Assembly: GCF_000695625.1 (NCBI RefSeq)
Contig: NZ_JMQI01000021.1
Coordinates: 62,001 to 126,000, forward strand
DNA length: 64,000 nucleotides
Direction of reading: 5' to 3'
From: Amycolatopsis rifamycinica
GTDB taxonomy: Bacteria; Actinomycetota; Actinomycetes; Mycobacteriales; Pseudonocardiaceae
Shown: positions 39,452 through 51,761 of the stretch, in pieces
Position numbering within the stretch: the stretch's first letter is position 1
How the letters are laid out: each line of letters starts with the position of its first letter
Position numbers and translations under genes: made by a program
Notes under the pieces: model-generated
Database searches by the model: none
The model's input: only the letters and a program-made list of their open reading frames with translations
Told to the model about the DNA's origin: nothing

Positions 39452-40480
39452 ATGGCAGAGAAACATCGCGTCCGGTTCGAGCCGGTCGGGATCGAGATCG
39501 ACGTCGACGAGGACACCACGATCCTGCGGGCCGCCGCCGAGCAGGGCGTCATGCTCATGCACGGCTGCAAGGAAGGACAGTGCGCGGCCTGCAAGTCGTT
39601 CCTCCTCGACGGCGACGACGTCGAACACGACCGCTACTCGACCTTCGCGCTCCCGGACTACGAAAAGGAGGAAGGCTTCACGCTGCTGTGCCGGGCCCAC
39701 GCCTACGAAGACCTGACGATCGAGCTGCTCAACTACGACGAGGAGATGATCCAGTCCGGCCTGCCGATCCAGGAGGCCGACGTCGAGGTCGTCTCGAACG
39801 AGAACGTCACCCATGACCTGCGGCACCTGGTGGTGCGGCTGGACGGCGACCTCAAGTTCTTCCCCGGCCAGTACCTGGACTTCGCTATCCCGGGCACCGA
39901 GGAAACGCGGTCGTTCTCCATGGCCAACACCTCCGCCCGCGACGGGCTGCTGGAATTCGTCATCAAGGTCTACCCCGACGGGCTGTTCTCCCGGTTCCTG
40001 GCCACCGAAGTCGCGGTCGGCGACCGGCTCCGGGTGACCGGCCCGTTCGGGGTGTTCACCCTCCGGGACAACCCGGGCGCGGGCCTGGTCTTCGTCGGCG
40101 GCGGCGCCGGGATGGCCCCCATCCTGTCGCTGCTGCGGTCCATGGCCGAACGCGGGATCGATCGGAAGGCGGTCTTCTACTACGGCGCCCGTCGCCGCCG
40201 CGACCTCTGCTTCGAAACGGAATTGCGGGCACTGGAGGCGAAACTGCCCGGCTTCCGGTACGTGCCCGCGTTGTCCGAGCCGGGTGACGACGACTGGGCC
40301 GGCGAGACCGGCTTCGTCACCGACGTCCTGCGCCGGGCCGGCGCCGACCTCACCGGCGCCGACGCGTACGTCTGCGGCCCACCGCCGATGGTCGAGGCCG
40401 CCCTCGAACTGCTGCCCGCGCTCGGCGTCGACGGCAAGCGCGTCTTCTACGACAAGTTCACCACCACGGGCGAAGGGTAA
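39452..40480 (+). CDS. mimB: Monooxygenase reductase component
   Basis: A 342-residue NADH reductase that delivers electrons to the diiron hydroxylase. The plant-type [2Fe-2S] site is C39, C44, C47 (CKEGQCAAC) and C80; FAD binding is marked by RSFSMAN near residue 152 and NAD binding by GGGAGMAPI near 214, and it closes with YVCGPPPMVEA. All domains are intact. It is separated from mimA by two tandem hairpins, so its expression may be lower than that of the hydroxylase. The ATG 39452 has GGGGCGGGG as a weak ribosome site. Confidence 0.95.
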   Translation: MAEKHRVRFEPVGIEIDVDEDTTILRAAAEQGVMLMHGCKEGQCAACKSFLLDGDDVEHDRYSTFALPDYEKEEGFTLLCRAHAYEDLTIELLNYDEEMIQSGLPIQEADVEVVSNENVTHDLRHLVVRLDGDLKFFPGQYLDFAIPGTEETRSFSMANTSARDGLLEFVIKVYPDGLFSRFLATEVAVGDRLRVTGPFGVFTLRDNPGAGLVFVGGGAGMAPILSLLRSMAERGIDRKAVFYYGARRRRDLCFETELRALEAKLPGFRYVPALSEPGDDDWAGETGFVTDVLRRAGADLTGADAYVCGPPPMVEAALELLPALGVDGKRVFYDKFTTTGEG

Positions 40481-40487
40481 GGAATCC

Positions 40488-41657
40488 ATGACAGCCACCT
40501 CCGAACGCAGCGTGCCGAAGCCGACGTTCACCGACGCCGAAGCGGGCGCCAAGGTCTTCCCGGACTCCACCGTCCGCCAGTACAACTACTTCACCCCGGC
40601 CAAGCGCAAGCAGAGCCACTACGAGGACGTCACCGTCGAGGTCCAGCCCGACCCGCGGCACTACCTGTCCCAGGGCTGGCTCTACGCCTTCGCCGACGGC
40701 CAGGGCGGCTACCCGCTGGAGTGGACGGCGCTGAAGGCGTGGGGCTCCGACCGGCCGCTGCCCGAGCGCGGCCCGGGCTCCGGCGGGAAGGGTTACGACT
40801 GGCCGGCGCACGGCTGGCACGAGTTCCGCGACCCGAACGAGGAGTGGGAGCTCACCCTCTACCGGTACAACGCGAACGTCGTCCGCCAGCTCAACCAGAA
40901 CATCGACGCCGCGCGCCAGGCCAAGGCGTTCGAGCAGTGGAACCGCAACTGGGTCGACTTCGTCGCCAAGCACGTCGGCGCCTGGATGCACGTCGACCAC
41001 GGCCTCGGCCTCTACCTGTTCGCCAACGCCAACCGCCGCGCCCCGACGAACATGCACAACAACGCGATCTCGGTGAACAGCATGCACCGGATCCGCGCGG
41101 CGCAGGACCTGGCCCTGTACAACCTGACCCTCACCGAGGAGATCGAGGGCTTCGACGGCACGGCTCACCTGGCCACCTGGAACGAGGACCCGGCCTGGCA
41201 GGGCGTGCGCGAGACCGCCGAGCAGCTGACCGGGATCTGGGACTGGGGCGAGGCGATCTTCGCCGCCAACGTCGTCTTCGAGCCGCTCGTCGGCGAGCTG
41301 TTCCGCAGCAACCTGGTCCAGCAGGCCGCGCCGGCCAACGGCGACTTCGTCACCCCGACGCTGATCGGCGCCGAGGAGTTCGACTTCTCCGAACGCGACC
41401 TCCGCTACACGAAACCCCTGTACCACCTGCTGATCAACGACAAGGAGTTCGCCGACCACAACAAGGCGCTGCTGCAGAAGTGGCTCGAGGACTGGGTGCC
41501 GCGCTGCATCGCCGCGGCCCGCGCGCTGCAGCCGCTGTGGTCGCAGCCCGACGCCAAGCCGATCCGGTTCGAGGACGGCCTCGACCGCGTCAAGAGCCGG
41601 TTCGCCGGCATCCTGTCCGAACTGGGTCTCAAGGCACCCGAGGAGCTGGGCCAGTGA
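40488..41657 (+). CDS. mimC: Monooxygenase hydroxylase small (beta) subunit
   Basis: A 389-residue beta subunit. It shares the ferritin-like fold of the alpha subunit but lacks the diiron ligands and serves as structural partner in the alpha2-beta2 (or gamma) hydroxylase. Landmarks are SQGWLYAFADGQGGYPLEWTALK and NMHNNAISVNSMHRIRAAQDLALYNLTL. ATG 40488 has AAGGAA 3-8 bases upstream and follows mimB by 7 bases. The 3' end overlaps the coupling protein by 4 bases. Confidence 0.95.
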   Translation: MTATSERSVPKPTFTDAEAGAKVFPDSTVRQYNYFTPAKRKQSHYEDVTVEVQPDPRHYLSQGWLYAFADGQGGYPLEWTALKAWGSDRPLPERGPGSGGKGYDWPAHGWHEFRDPNEEWELTLYRYNANVVRQLNQNIDAARQAKAFEQWNRNWVDFVAKHVGAWMHVDHGLGLYLFANANRRAPTNMHNNAISVNSMHRIRAAQDLALYNLTLTEEIEGFDGTAHLATWNEDPAWQGVRETAEQLTGIWDWGEAIFAANVVFEPLVGELFRSNLVQQAAPANGDFVTPTLIGAEEFDFSERDLRYTKPLYHLLINDKEFADHNKALLQKWLEDWVPRCIAAARALQPLWSQPDAKPIRFEDGLDRVKSRFAGILSELGLKAPEELGQ

Positions 41658-42025
41658 CTGTCTTCAAGACCGCGGAAAGCCCGTTCAAGGCCGACAACAC
41701 CGCGTCCAACAGGTGCGGGTTCACCCTGATGAACAACCAGGTGGGCGCGATCATCGCGGAGGTGATGGGGACGAAGGACAACGTCACCATCACGCCGCTG
41801 CCCTCGATGATCCGGGTCGACGCCGTCGGCCGCATGGAGGTCGTCTACGCCGAGGTCGACGAGGCCGCCGGCGAGGAGGAGGGCTGGTTCAACGCGGCGG
41901 AGTTCGAGGAAAGCATGTCCACCCACTACGGGCGGATGATCCACGAAGACGACCGCACGATCATGTTCGCCAACCCCGAGGACGCGGCGGAATACCTCGA
42001 CTTCGACCTCAAGCCCGTTCGCTGA
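41654..42025 (+). CDS. mimD: Monooxygenase coupling (effector) protein
   Basis: A 123-residue MmoB/DmpM-type effector (NNQVGAIIAEVMGTKDNVTITPLPSMIRVDAVGRMEV), which docks on the hydroxylase and tunes substrate access and electron transfer. It has no cofactor. GTG 41654 overlaps the mimC stop (GTGA). It completes the four-component enzyme. Confidence 0.94.
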   Translation: MTVFKTAESPFKADNTASNRCGFTLMNNQVGAIIAEVMGTKDNVTITPLPSMIRVDAVGRMEVVYAEVDEAAGEEEGWFNAAEFEESMSTHYGRMIHEDDRTIMFANPEDAAEYLDFDLKPVR

Positions 42026-42060
42026 AGGTAAGCACTGGATCCCGCTCAGGAGGATCAACC

Positions 42061-43094
42061 ATGTACGAAAAAGACGGCGAAAAATACTTCGTGGTGGACG
42101 CCCACACCCACTTCTGGGACGCGAGCCCGGAGAACTGGGTCGAGGGCCAGGAGGAATACGCCAAGGGCTGGATCGAGTGCTTCCACGCCTACCAGGGGCT
42201 CGGCCCGAAGGAGACGCACTGGCCGATCGACCGGTTCCAGAAGTACTCCGAGGAACTGATGATGCACGACCTGTTCGAGGCCGGGCACGTCGACAAGGCC
42301 ATCTTCCAGCCGACCAACCTGCGGCAGTGGTACAAGACGGGTTTCAACACCACCGAGAACGACGGCGCACTGGCCGAGAAGCACCCGGACAAGTTCCTCG
42401 TCAACACCACCTTCGACCCGCGTGAAGGCGACGAGGGCATGAAGGCGTTCGCCGAACGCGTCAAGCGGTACAACTGCAAGGGTGTCAAGCTCTACACGGC
42501 CGAGTGGCGGGGTGACTCCCGCGGCTGGAGCCTCAAGGACCCGGAGGCGGCCCGCTACCTCGAGAAGTGCGAGGAACTCGGCGTCAAGAACGTCCACATC
42601 CACAAGGGACCGACGATCTGGCCCCTGGACAAGGACGCCTTCGACGTGTCCGATGTGGACTACGCGGCGACGAACTTCCAGGGCCTCAACTTCATCGTCG
42701 AGCACGTCGGCCTGCCGCGCATCGAGGACTTCTGCTTCATGGCCACCCAGGAGCGGAACGTCTACGCGGGGCTCGCCGTCGTCGTCGGCGGCCTGATGCA
42801 CGCCCGCCCGAAGTTCTTCGCCAAGGTCATGGGCGAGCTGATGTTCTGGCTCGGCGAGGACAAGCTCATCTTCGGCGCGGACTACGCCATCTGGGAACCG
42901 AAGTGGCAGGTCGAGGGCTTCGTCGACTGGAACATGCCCGCCGACGACGAGCTGTCGGACTTCCCGCCGCTGACCGTCGACCAGAAGAAGAAGATCCTCG
43001 GGCTGAACGCCGCCCGCCTCTACGACATCGACGTCCCCGAGGAGCTTCGGTTGAAGGACCCGAAGAACGTCGAGCCCGTCGGCGTGCCGAACTC

Positions 43095-43098
<4 letters not shown>
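42061..43098 (+). CDS. TIM-barrel amidohydrolase of the monooxygenase operon
   Basis: A 345-residue amidohydrolase-2 (ACMSD-like) protein. The N-terminal metal motif VVDAHTHFWD (residues 10-19) and later IVEHVGLPRI and DKLIFGADYAIWEP are consistent with a mononuclear metal site. Members are decarboxylases or hydrolases. A homologue sits at the same place in mycobacterial and Gordonia monooxygenase loci, yet its role there is not established. AGGAGG lies 6 bases before ATG 42061. The stop overlaps the next gene by 4 bases. Confidence 0.9.
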
Positions 43099-46509
<3,411 letters not shown>

Positions 46510-46537
46510 GTTCCACGTCCGCCGGCCCACGGAGTGA

Positions 46538-46582
46538 GGAGGTCTTCCCGCCGGTGTCCTGAGCCCCGGTGGGAAGACCTCC
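46538..46582. terminator. Bidirectional terminator of the mim operon
   Basis: GGAGGTCTTCCC (46538-46549) and GGGAAGACCTCC (46571-46582) are perfect 12-bp arms; the stem extends with CCGG/CCGG inside. It separates mimG from the convergent membrane-protein gene. Confidence 0.8.
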
Positions 46583-46585
46583 GGT

Positions 46586-47185
46586 TCACGGCGCGAGGCC
46601 GTGCCGGGCCAGTTCGTGCCCGGCCAGCTTCTCGATGACGTCCCGGTCGCGCTCCCGCCAGCCGGTCGCGACCTCGCCCGCGGCCGCCAGTCGGTGCAGC
46701 GGCTGCGTCACCAGGGCCCGCAGCGCCAGCAGGTCCCGGCCTTCGTCGCCGAGCGCCCGCAGCCGCGCGGCGGCCGTGGCGCGGCGGGTGAAGTGCCAGC
46801 GCAGCGGCAGCCAGGTGACCACGAGGGTCAGCACGGGCAGGGCGATGATGATCGCCGCCATCCACCACGCGAGGTTTTCGACGGCCTCGATCTGCCAGCG
46901 GCCCGCGTCCGTCAGCTTGTTCCCGACGTCGGAACCGCCGTGCAGGGCTCTCGCCAGCGCGTCCCCGACGAGCGGGATCCTGTCGGCGGAGTTCGCGGCC
47001 GAGTCGAAGGTGCCCCGCAGGCCGGTGCCGGCGTCGACCAGCCCGTCGCCCGGTGCCCGCAGCTTCATGACCTGGTCGTACACCGAGTTCGCCAGCCACA
47101 CCGCGAAGACGACGAGCAGCACGGCCAGGAGGTCGCTGACGAGCTGGACGGTACGGCGGATCGGCCGTTCGGCGTAGAGCTGCAT
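46586..47185 (-). CDS. Hypothetical membrane protein
   Basis: A 199-residue protein with two hydrophobic segments: residues 15-34 (LVSDLLAVLLVVFAVWLANS) and about 109-132 (WWMAAIIIALPVLTLVVTWLP). The region between is extracytoplasmic and the arginine-rich C-terminus cytoplasmic. I do not recognise the family. ATG 47185 has GAAAGGCG upstream. The gene is convergent with mimG and divergent from the GNAT gene; the first ATGAC-N4-GTCAT palindrome lies about 80 bases upstream of its start and might influence it too. Confidence 0.75.
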   Translation of the reverse strand: MQLYAERPIRRTVQLVSDLLAVLLVVFAVWLANSVYDQVMKLRAPGDGLVDAGTGLRGTFDSAANSADRIPLVGDALARALHGGSDVGNKLTDAGRWQIEAVENLAWWMAAIIIALPVLTLVVTWLPLRWHFTRRATAAARLRALGDEGRDLLALRALVTQPLHRLAAAGEVATGWRERDRDVIEKLAGHELARHGLAP

Positions 47186-47266
47186 CGTCGGACGCCTTTC
47201 GCGGTGGGGGAGCGCGGCCCCGGCAACGTACCCGGGTCCCCGCCGGGCGAACCGCCGCGGTGGGCT

Positions 47267-47280
47267 ATGACGACGGTCAT
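47267..47280. promoter_or_regulatory. ATGAC-N4-GTCAT palindrome 1 (TetR operator candidate)
   Basis: ATGAC-GACG-GTCAT, 48 bases upstream of the second copy. Flanked by CT and GG, like the other two. Confidence 0.6.
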
Positions 47281-47314
47281 GGTGTTCTTCGCGCCGGTGT
47301 GGTTTGCTGGGATT

Positions 47315-47328
47315 ATGACCACCGTCAT
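47315..47328. promoter_or_regulatory. ATGAC-N4-GTCAT palindrome 2, on the GNAT start codon
   Basis: ATGAC-CACC-GTCAT; its first three bases are the predicted GNAT start codon. Confidence 0.6.
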
Positions 47329-47962
47329 AGAGCTCGGCCCTGCGGATCGCGAGCGCGTCGCCGCCGTCGTCGCGGCCTCCTCGCCGGACAGCCTCCGGCG
47401 CCGGTTCATGATGGGCGGGCCGGCCCGGCCGGGCGACGTCTTCCGGCGCTACCAGCGGTTCCTCCTGGCCGGGCCACCGGACGGCGTCGCGTTGCTCGCC
47501 TCCCGCGGCGGCACACCGGTGGGGCTGCTCAACTTCGTCTCGGAGACACCGGGGGAGGCGGAGATCGGGATCCTCGTGGCCGACGCGTGGCAGCGGCAGG
47601 GGATCGGCAGCGCGCTGAGCCGGTGGCTGTGGGCGTCCGGGCGCTGGCGCGGCTGGACCGTGCGCGCCACCGTCCAGGCCGGCAACCCCGGCGCCGAGGC
47701 GCTGCTGCTGGGCCAGGGCTTCCGTCCGGTGCCCTCGTACGAGCGCGGCGAACGCGACTTCGCACTGGTCGTCCCGGACTGGGTTACCATGACGGACGTC
47801 ATGAAGGAGGCAGCCGATGACCAGGACACCGCGCGAGCGGATGGTGCTGAGCGCCGCGCAGCTGGTGCGGATCCACGGTGTCGGGGCGACCGGCATGCGG
47901 GACGTGGTCACCCACGCCGAAGCCCCGCGGGGGTCCCTGCAGCACTACTTCCCGGGCGGTAA
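47315..47962 (+). CDS. GNAT family N-acetyltransferase
   Basis: A 215-residue ORF whose first 160 residues form a GNAT domain. The acetyl-CoA loop is VADAWQRQGIGSALSRWL near residue 90, and the C-terminal strand is GFRPVPSYERGERDFALVV. After PDWV near residue 158 the frame stays open for another 50-odd residues and overlaps the TetR gene by 146 bases; this tail is arginine/glycine-rich and looks non-native. Either the natural stop was lost by mutation or a base error exists. ATG 47315 coincides with the second operator palindrome; an in-frame ATG at 47267 coincides with the first. It is probably repressed by the downstream TetR protein. Confidence 0.75.
   Translation: MTTVIELGPADRERVAAVVAASSPDSLRRRFMMGGPARPGDVFRRYQRFLLAGPPDGVALLASRGGTPVGLLNFVSETPGEAEIGILVADAWQRQGIGSALSRWLWASGRWRGWTVRATVQAGNPGAEALLLGQGFRPVPSYERGERDFALVVPDWVTMTDVMKEAADDQDTARADGAERRAAGADPRCRGDRHAGRGHPRRSPAGVPAALLPGR
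47789..47802. promoter_or_regulatory. ATGAC-N4-GTCAT palindrome 3, before the TetR gene
   Basis: ATGAC-GGAC-GTCAT, 14 bases before the TetR start codon and overlapping the GNAT reading frame. Confidence 0.6.
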
Positions 47963-48413
47963 GGACCAGCTGATCGCCGAAGCGGTCGCCTGGGCCGGCG
48001 ACTACGCCGCCCGGCGCGTGGCGCGCATCGCGGCCAAGCTCGAGGACCCGACACCCGGGTCGCTGTTCGAGGCCATGGCCGCCCAGTGGCGCGACGAGTT
48101 CACGGCGCAGGGCTTCGACGCGGGCTGCCCCCTGGTGGCGACCGTCGCCGACACGGCCGCCACCAGCGAGAGCCTGCGCGAAGCGGTCGGCAAGGCGTTC
48201 GAAGGCTGGCAACGCCCGGTCGCGGCGACCCTGGAGGGGTTCGGCGTCCCGCCGGCTCGCAGCGCGTCGCTGGCGGTGCTGGTGCTGAGCGCCCTGGAGG
48301 GCGCGATCGTCCTGGCGCGGGCACACCGGGACGTCGCGCCGCTCGACACAGTGGTGGCGGAGCTGCGGCCGCTGCTCGACGGCGCCGTGGACAAACGCCG
48401 CCGTCGCGCTTAG
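47817..48413 (+). CDS. TetR family transcriptional regulator
   Basis: A 198-residue TetR regulator. The HTH spans about residues 8-55 (ERMVLSAAQLVRIHGVGATGMRDVVTHAEAPRGSLQHYFPGGKDQLI), followed by an LmrA/YxaF-type ligand domain. ATG 47817 has AAGGAGG 6 bases upstream. Three copies of ATGAC-N4-GTCAT around the GNAT start and its own start are its likely operators. The stop overlaps the convergent epoxide hydrolase by 4 bases. Confidence 0.9.
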   Translation: MTRTPRERMVLSAAQLVRIHGVGATGMRDVVTHAEAPRGSLQHYFPGGKDQLIAEAVAWAGDYAARRVARIAAKLEDPTPGSLFEAMAAQWRDEFTAQGFDAGCPLVATVADTAATSESLREAVGKAFEGWQRPVAATLEGFGVPPARSASLAVLVLSALEGAIVLARAHRDVAPLDTVVAELRPLLDGAVDKRRRRA

Positions 48414-49540
48414 AGCTCGCGGAAGAACGCCCGGACGTCTTCGACGAGAACGTCCGGCGCCTGCAGCGAGGCGAAGTGCCCCCCGGTGTCGTACTCCGAC
48501 CAGCGCGTGACCGTGTTCGAAAGCTCGGCCAGGCCGCGGATCGCGTGGTCACCCCGGAAGTTCGCGACAGCGGTCGGAACACCGGAGGGTGCGGGCCGCT
48601 CACCCCAGCCGTCCTGGCCGGCTTCCCGGTAGAGGCGCGCGGCCGAGCCGGCGGTGCCGGTGAGCCAGAAGATCGTCACGTTCGTCAGGATGGCGTCCCG
48701 GTCCACCGGGGTCTGGCCCGTGGTCGTGGGATCCCAGTCGACGAACCATTCGAGGTTCCACGCGAGCTGCCCGGCGGGGGAGTCGTTGAGCGCGTAGGCG
48801 AGGGTCTGCGGGCGGGTGGCCATCTGCGTGGCGTAGCCGGAGTGGGCGTACCACCAGGCTGCGTTCTCCTGTGCTTTCTTGCGGTCCTCTTCGGACAGCC
48901 GGTCGAGATCACCGGGCGCGGTCGCCACTCCGGCGTTGGCCACGGCGTTGACGTGCACGCCGATCACCGCCTCCGGAGCCTGGCGGCCGAGTTCGGGGGA
49001 GACGATGCTGCCGAAGTCGCCGCCCTGGGCGCCGTAGCGCTCGTAGCCGAGCCTTCGCATGAGCTCGGCCCACGCCTTGGCGACGCGGCGGGTGTTCCAG
49101 CCTCGTTCCGTGGTCGGACCGGAGAAGGCGAACCCGGGCACCGATGGCGCGACGACGTGGAACGCGTCCGCCGGGTCGCCGCCGTGTGCGCGGGGGTTGG
49201 TGAGGGGGCCGAGGATTCCGAGGAAGTCGGCCACTGTGCTCGGCCAGCCGTGGGTGATGATCAGGGGTTTGGCCGTGGGTTCGGGGGAGCGGGCGTGCAG
49301 GAAGTGGATGCGCTGGCCGTCTATTGTGGTCGTGAACTGGGGGTACTTGTTGAGCTTTGCCTCCTGGGCTCGCCAGTCGAAGTCGTTCTGCCAGTGGTCG
49401 ACCAGCTCGGTCAGGTAGGTCTCGTTGACGCCGTAGTCCCAGCCTGTGCCTTGGAGTTCGCCTGGCCAGCGGGTTCTGGCCAGGCGGTCGTTCAGGGCGT
49501 CGAGGTCCTGCTGGCCGATTCTGATGTGGAAGGGATCCAT
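48410..49540 (-). CDS. Epoxide hydrolase, second paralogue
   Basis: A 376-residue EHN-type epoxide hydrolase (MDPFHIRIGQQDLDALNDRLARTRWPGE). The catalytic Asp is in QGGDFGSIV near residue 170 and the His in TGGHFASLQAPD near 355, with HGWPST as oxyanion region. It resembles the copy at 23707-24849 in layout and length but is clearly diverged. The 5' third of the gene has a more relaxed codon choice (more T at third positions) than the rest of the window. ATG 49540 is the most likely start; GGAAGG-like bases do not provide a clear ribosome site. Confidence 0.88.
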   Translation of the reverse strand: MDPFHIRIGQQDLDALNDRLARTRWPGELQGTGWDYGVNETYLTELVDHWQNDFDWRAQEAKLNKYPQFTTTIDGQRIHFLHARSPEPTAKPLIITHGWPSTVADFLGILGPLTNPRAHGGDPADAFHVVAPSVPGFAFSGPTTERGWNTRRVAKAWAELMRRLGYERYGAQGGDFGSIVSPELGRQAPEAVIGVHVNAVANAGVATAPGDLDRLSEEDRKKAQENAAWWYAHSGYATQMATRPQTLAYALNDSPAGQLAWNLEWFVDWDPTTTGQTPVDRDAILTNVTIFWLTGTAGSAARLYREAGQDGWGERPAPSGVPTAVANFRGDHAIRGLAELSNTVTRWSEYDTGGHFASLQAPDVLVEDVRAFFREL

Positions 49541-49789
49541 GGTTGTCAGGGTGGCTTGGATATAGGTCACCTTTTGGCCTGGTTCTGGCCGGGTTTCAAG
49601 ATGCGGCTTCGCCGTGGCGTGGGAAATCGGCGCTTCTCGGGGTTGCGTTGCGTCGTTGGTCGGCAGCGCCGATTCCCCACGCTTCGGTTGCCCTGCTGGG
49701 GTTTTCGGTGTTCTGGGGTCCGGACAGTGGGTTGGGTTCGTACCCTTTCGAGTGATGAACCTCTGTTCGATGGTCGGTAGGTTGGAGGT
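49541..49789. other. Intergenic region of lower GC
   Basis: About 250 bases between the epoxide hydrolase and DUF222-HNH genes. It is visibly richer in T than its surroundings and contains no supportable gene. Probably holds divergent promoters. Confidence 0.5.
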
Positions 49790-51025
49790 ATGACCAGCAA
49801 CGCAGCCAACCACTCTTCTTCGGATGCGGTCGCCTTTGCCGACCGGATCGGTGAGTTGCTTGCGTGCATGCGGTCTGCTGAGGCGGAGCTTGGTGCGCTG
49901 CTGGTGGAGATTGAGCAGCGTGGGGTGATGGAGCTGTTCGGGTATCGCTCTGCTGCTCGGTTGCTGGAGCAGCTCGGCGATGTCCCCAAGCCCGCTGCCG
50001 AACGGCTCGTGCGACGTGCCCGCCTGCTCAACCCCGGCCGTAACCTTGACGGCAGCCCCATCCCAGCCCTGGCTCCCGCCACCGGCGCCGCTGCTCGCGC
50101 GGGACGGTTGAGCAACCCGATGATCGATGTGATCACCGGTGTTCTTGCTGAGGTGCCCTGCGAACATCGCGACAGCGCCGAGACCCACCTGCTCACCTTC
50201 GCTGCCGAAGCCGGACACAAGCAGGTCGCGGCTCTCGGGGCCCGCATCCTCGCTCACCTGGTTCCCGATGGCGCGGAGCCCGACGACACCGAGCCACCGA
50301 TCCCACCTCGGGAGTTGTTCCTGCGCCGGAAGAGAACCGGGGTGTGGGAGCTGAACGGCCGATTCGATGACGAGACCGGCACCCGGGCCAGCGCCCTGTT
50401 GGACGCCTTGGCCGAACGCCGCACCAGCGACGACGGCCCGGACCACCGCACCCTGCCCCAGCGCTACGGGGACGCGTTCTCCGACGCGATGGATCTGGCG
50501 CTCAACTCACCGGATCTGCCGATGCAGGCTGGGGAACGCGCCCACGTGATGGTCGCCGTGTCCCTGCAGGACTTGAAGTCTGGGGTTGGGAAGGCCACGC
50601 TCGGCGATACGGGGGAGATGTCTGCGGCGGAAGCGCGGGTTCATGCCTGCGACGCCATGATCATCCCCGCAGTGCTGGGCGACAAAAGCGAACCCCTCAA
50701 CTTAGGTCGGCTTCGCCGCCTGATTTCCGCCGGACTCCGCCGCGCCCTGTTCCTCCGCGACCGCGGCTGCGCCTTCCCCGGCTGTCATCGTCCACCACGC
50801 CACTGCCAAGGCCACCACATCCGACACTGGGCCGACGGCGGCCCGACGGATCTGGGCAACCTGGTGTTGATGTGTGCCCATCACCATCGGCTGCTGCACC
50901 GCTCCGGGTGGGAAGTCCGCATCGCGGCCGATGGTCTCCCGGAGTTTCTGCCACCGGTGTTCATCGACAGACGCCGAAAACCCCGGCGCAACAACCTCCA
51001 CGAACCGCTGCCCTTCGCAGCCTGA
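49790..51025 (+). CDS. DUF222/HNH endonuclease family protein
   Basis: A 411-residue protein of the DUF222-HNH (13E12-repeat-like) family. The DUF222 region covers about residues 20-260, and an HNH nuclease motif follows (CAFPGCHRPPRHCQGHHIRHWADGG...NLVLMCAHHHRLLH, residues 330-370), with both Cys pairs and His residues intact. These genes occur in many scattered copies in actinobacteria and behave as accessory or mobile DNA. The first 200 bases use more T-ending codons than neighbours. ATG 49790 has GGAGG 5 bases upstream. No inverted-repeat ends were found. Confidence 0.9.
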   Translation: MTSNAANHSSSDAVAFADRIGELLACMRSAEAELGALLVEIEQRGVMELFGYRSAARLLEQLGDVPKPAAERLVRRARLLNPGRNLDGSPIPALAPATGAAARAGRLSNPMIDVITGVLAEVPCEHRDSAETHLLTFAAEAGHKQVAALGARILAHLVPDGAEPDDTEPPIPPRELFLRRKRTGVWELNGRFDDETGTRASALLDALAERRTSDDGPDHRTLPQRYGDAFSDAMDLALNSPDLPMQAGERAHVMVAVSLQDLKSGVGKATLGDTGEMSAAEARVHACDAMIIPAVLGDKSEPLNLGRLRRLISAGLRRALFLRDRGCAFPGCHRPPRHCQGHHIRHWADGGPTDLGNLVLMCAHHHRLLHRSGWEVRIAADGLPEFLPPVFIDRRRKPRRNNLHEPLPFAA

Positions 51026-51761
51026 ACACGGGGGAGGGCCCGCAGCCACACGGCTACGGGCCTACACCCACGCGACCTTGCGCCTTCGACCCCGGCAGGG
51101 GTGTTCCGCGCGTCCACGCGATCGCGGACGGCACCCCCCAACGCTCGCCACGGCTACCGGGCGGGGAGCCTCGTCCGGGGACACCGCGTCATCGGACACC
51201 GGGACGTCCCGTGCCACTCGCACGGACACACCATGGCCTGTGCTCAGGGTCCGGGCGGTCGCAGCCCCGGTCGATCAAGGCACGCCCGCAAGCGCCGGTC
51301 CGCTCTCCCGTTCCCGATCCGGCGGCTCGGAGTACTGCCGCTGCACTCCTGCCATTCCCACGAAGCCGATGTCGTCGAATCCGGGTGGTGAACCCATCGT
51401 CGTCCGGAGCATCGCCCGCACTCCGGCTGCCGCGTTACCCACCTCCGTCGGGTGGTCCGTCGGCAGGATCGGCAGCTGGAGCCAGCTCGCCGCCGAGGCC
51501 GTTGTGCCGCTCTCCACGCTGCCGGAGCGATGCTGAGCGCGCGCGTGAACGCCTGGGTGCCGAGTTCATCACCACACGGTGGCCGGAGCCCGGCAACGCC
51601 GGCAGGGCCGCGCGGTTCACCGCCGGCTCCCGTTCCACAGCTCCGGCGGCGTCTCGTAGGTGCGCGACGCCAAGCCTGAGCCCTCCTCCCTCAGACTGAA
51701 CGTGGTGCCCGGCCGATGCCGGAACCGGCGCCGCGTGATCCACGGCCCGGCCATCAACCGG
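51026..51761. other. 736-base stretch without a supportable gene
   Basis: Short open frames occur on both strands, but none has a ribosome site, conserved-looking composition or partner. One plus-strand stretch (about 51430-51640) shows coding-like segments that switch frame near 51535 (VGWSVGRIGSWSQLAAEAVVP then DAERARERLGAEF), which could be a decayed gene remnant. Otherwise I see nothing in it. Confidence 0.5.

Noticed and set aside
37436..40585. 1049-codon minus-strand open frame across mimA-mimB
   Set aside because: It runs through clearly coding mim genes on the other strand, including the hairpin gap, and has no recognisable domain.
51275..51743. Minus-strand ORFs of 80 and 102 codons after the HNH gene
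   Set aside because: No ribosome site, promoter, conserved-looking composition or partner; they overlap each other in different frames.
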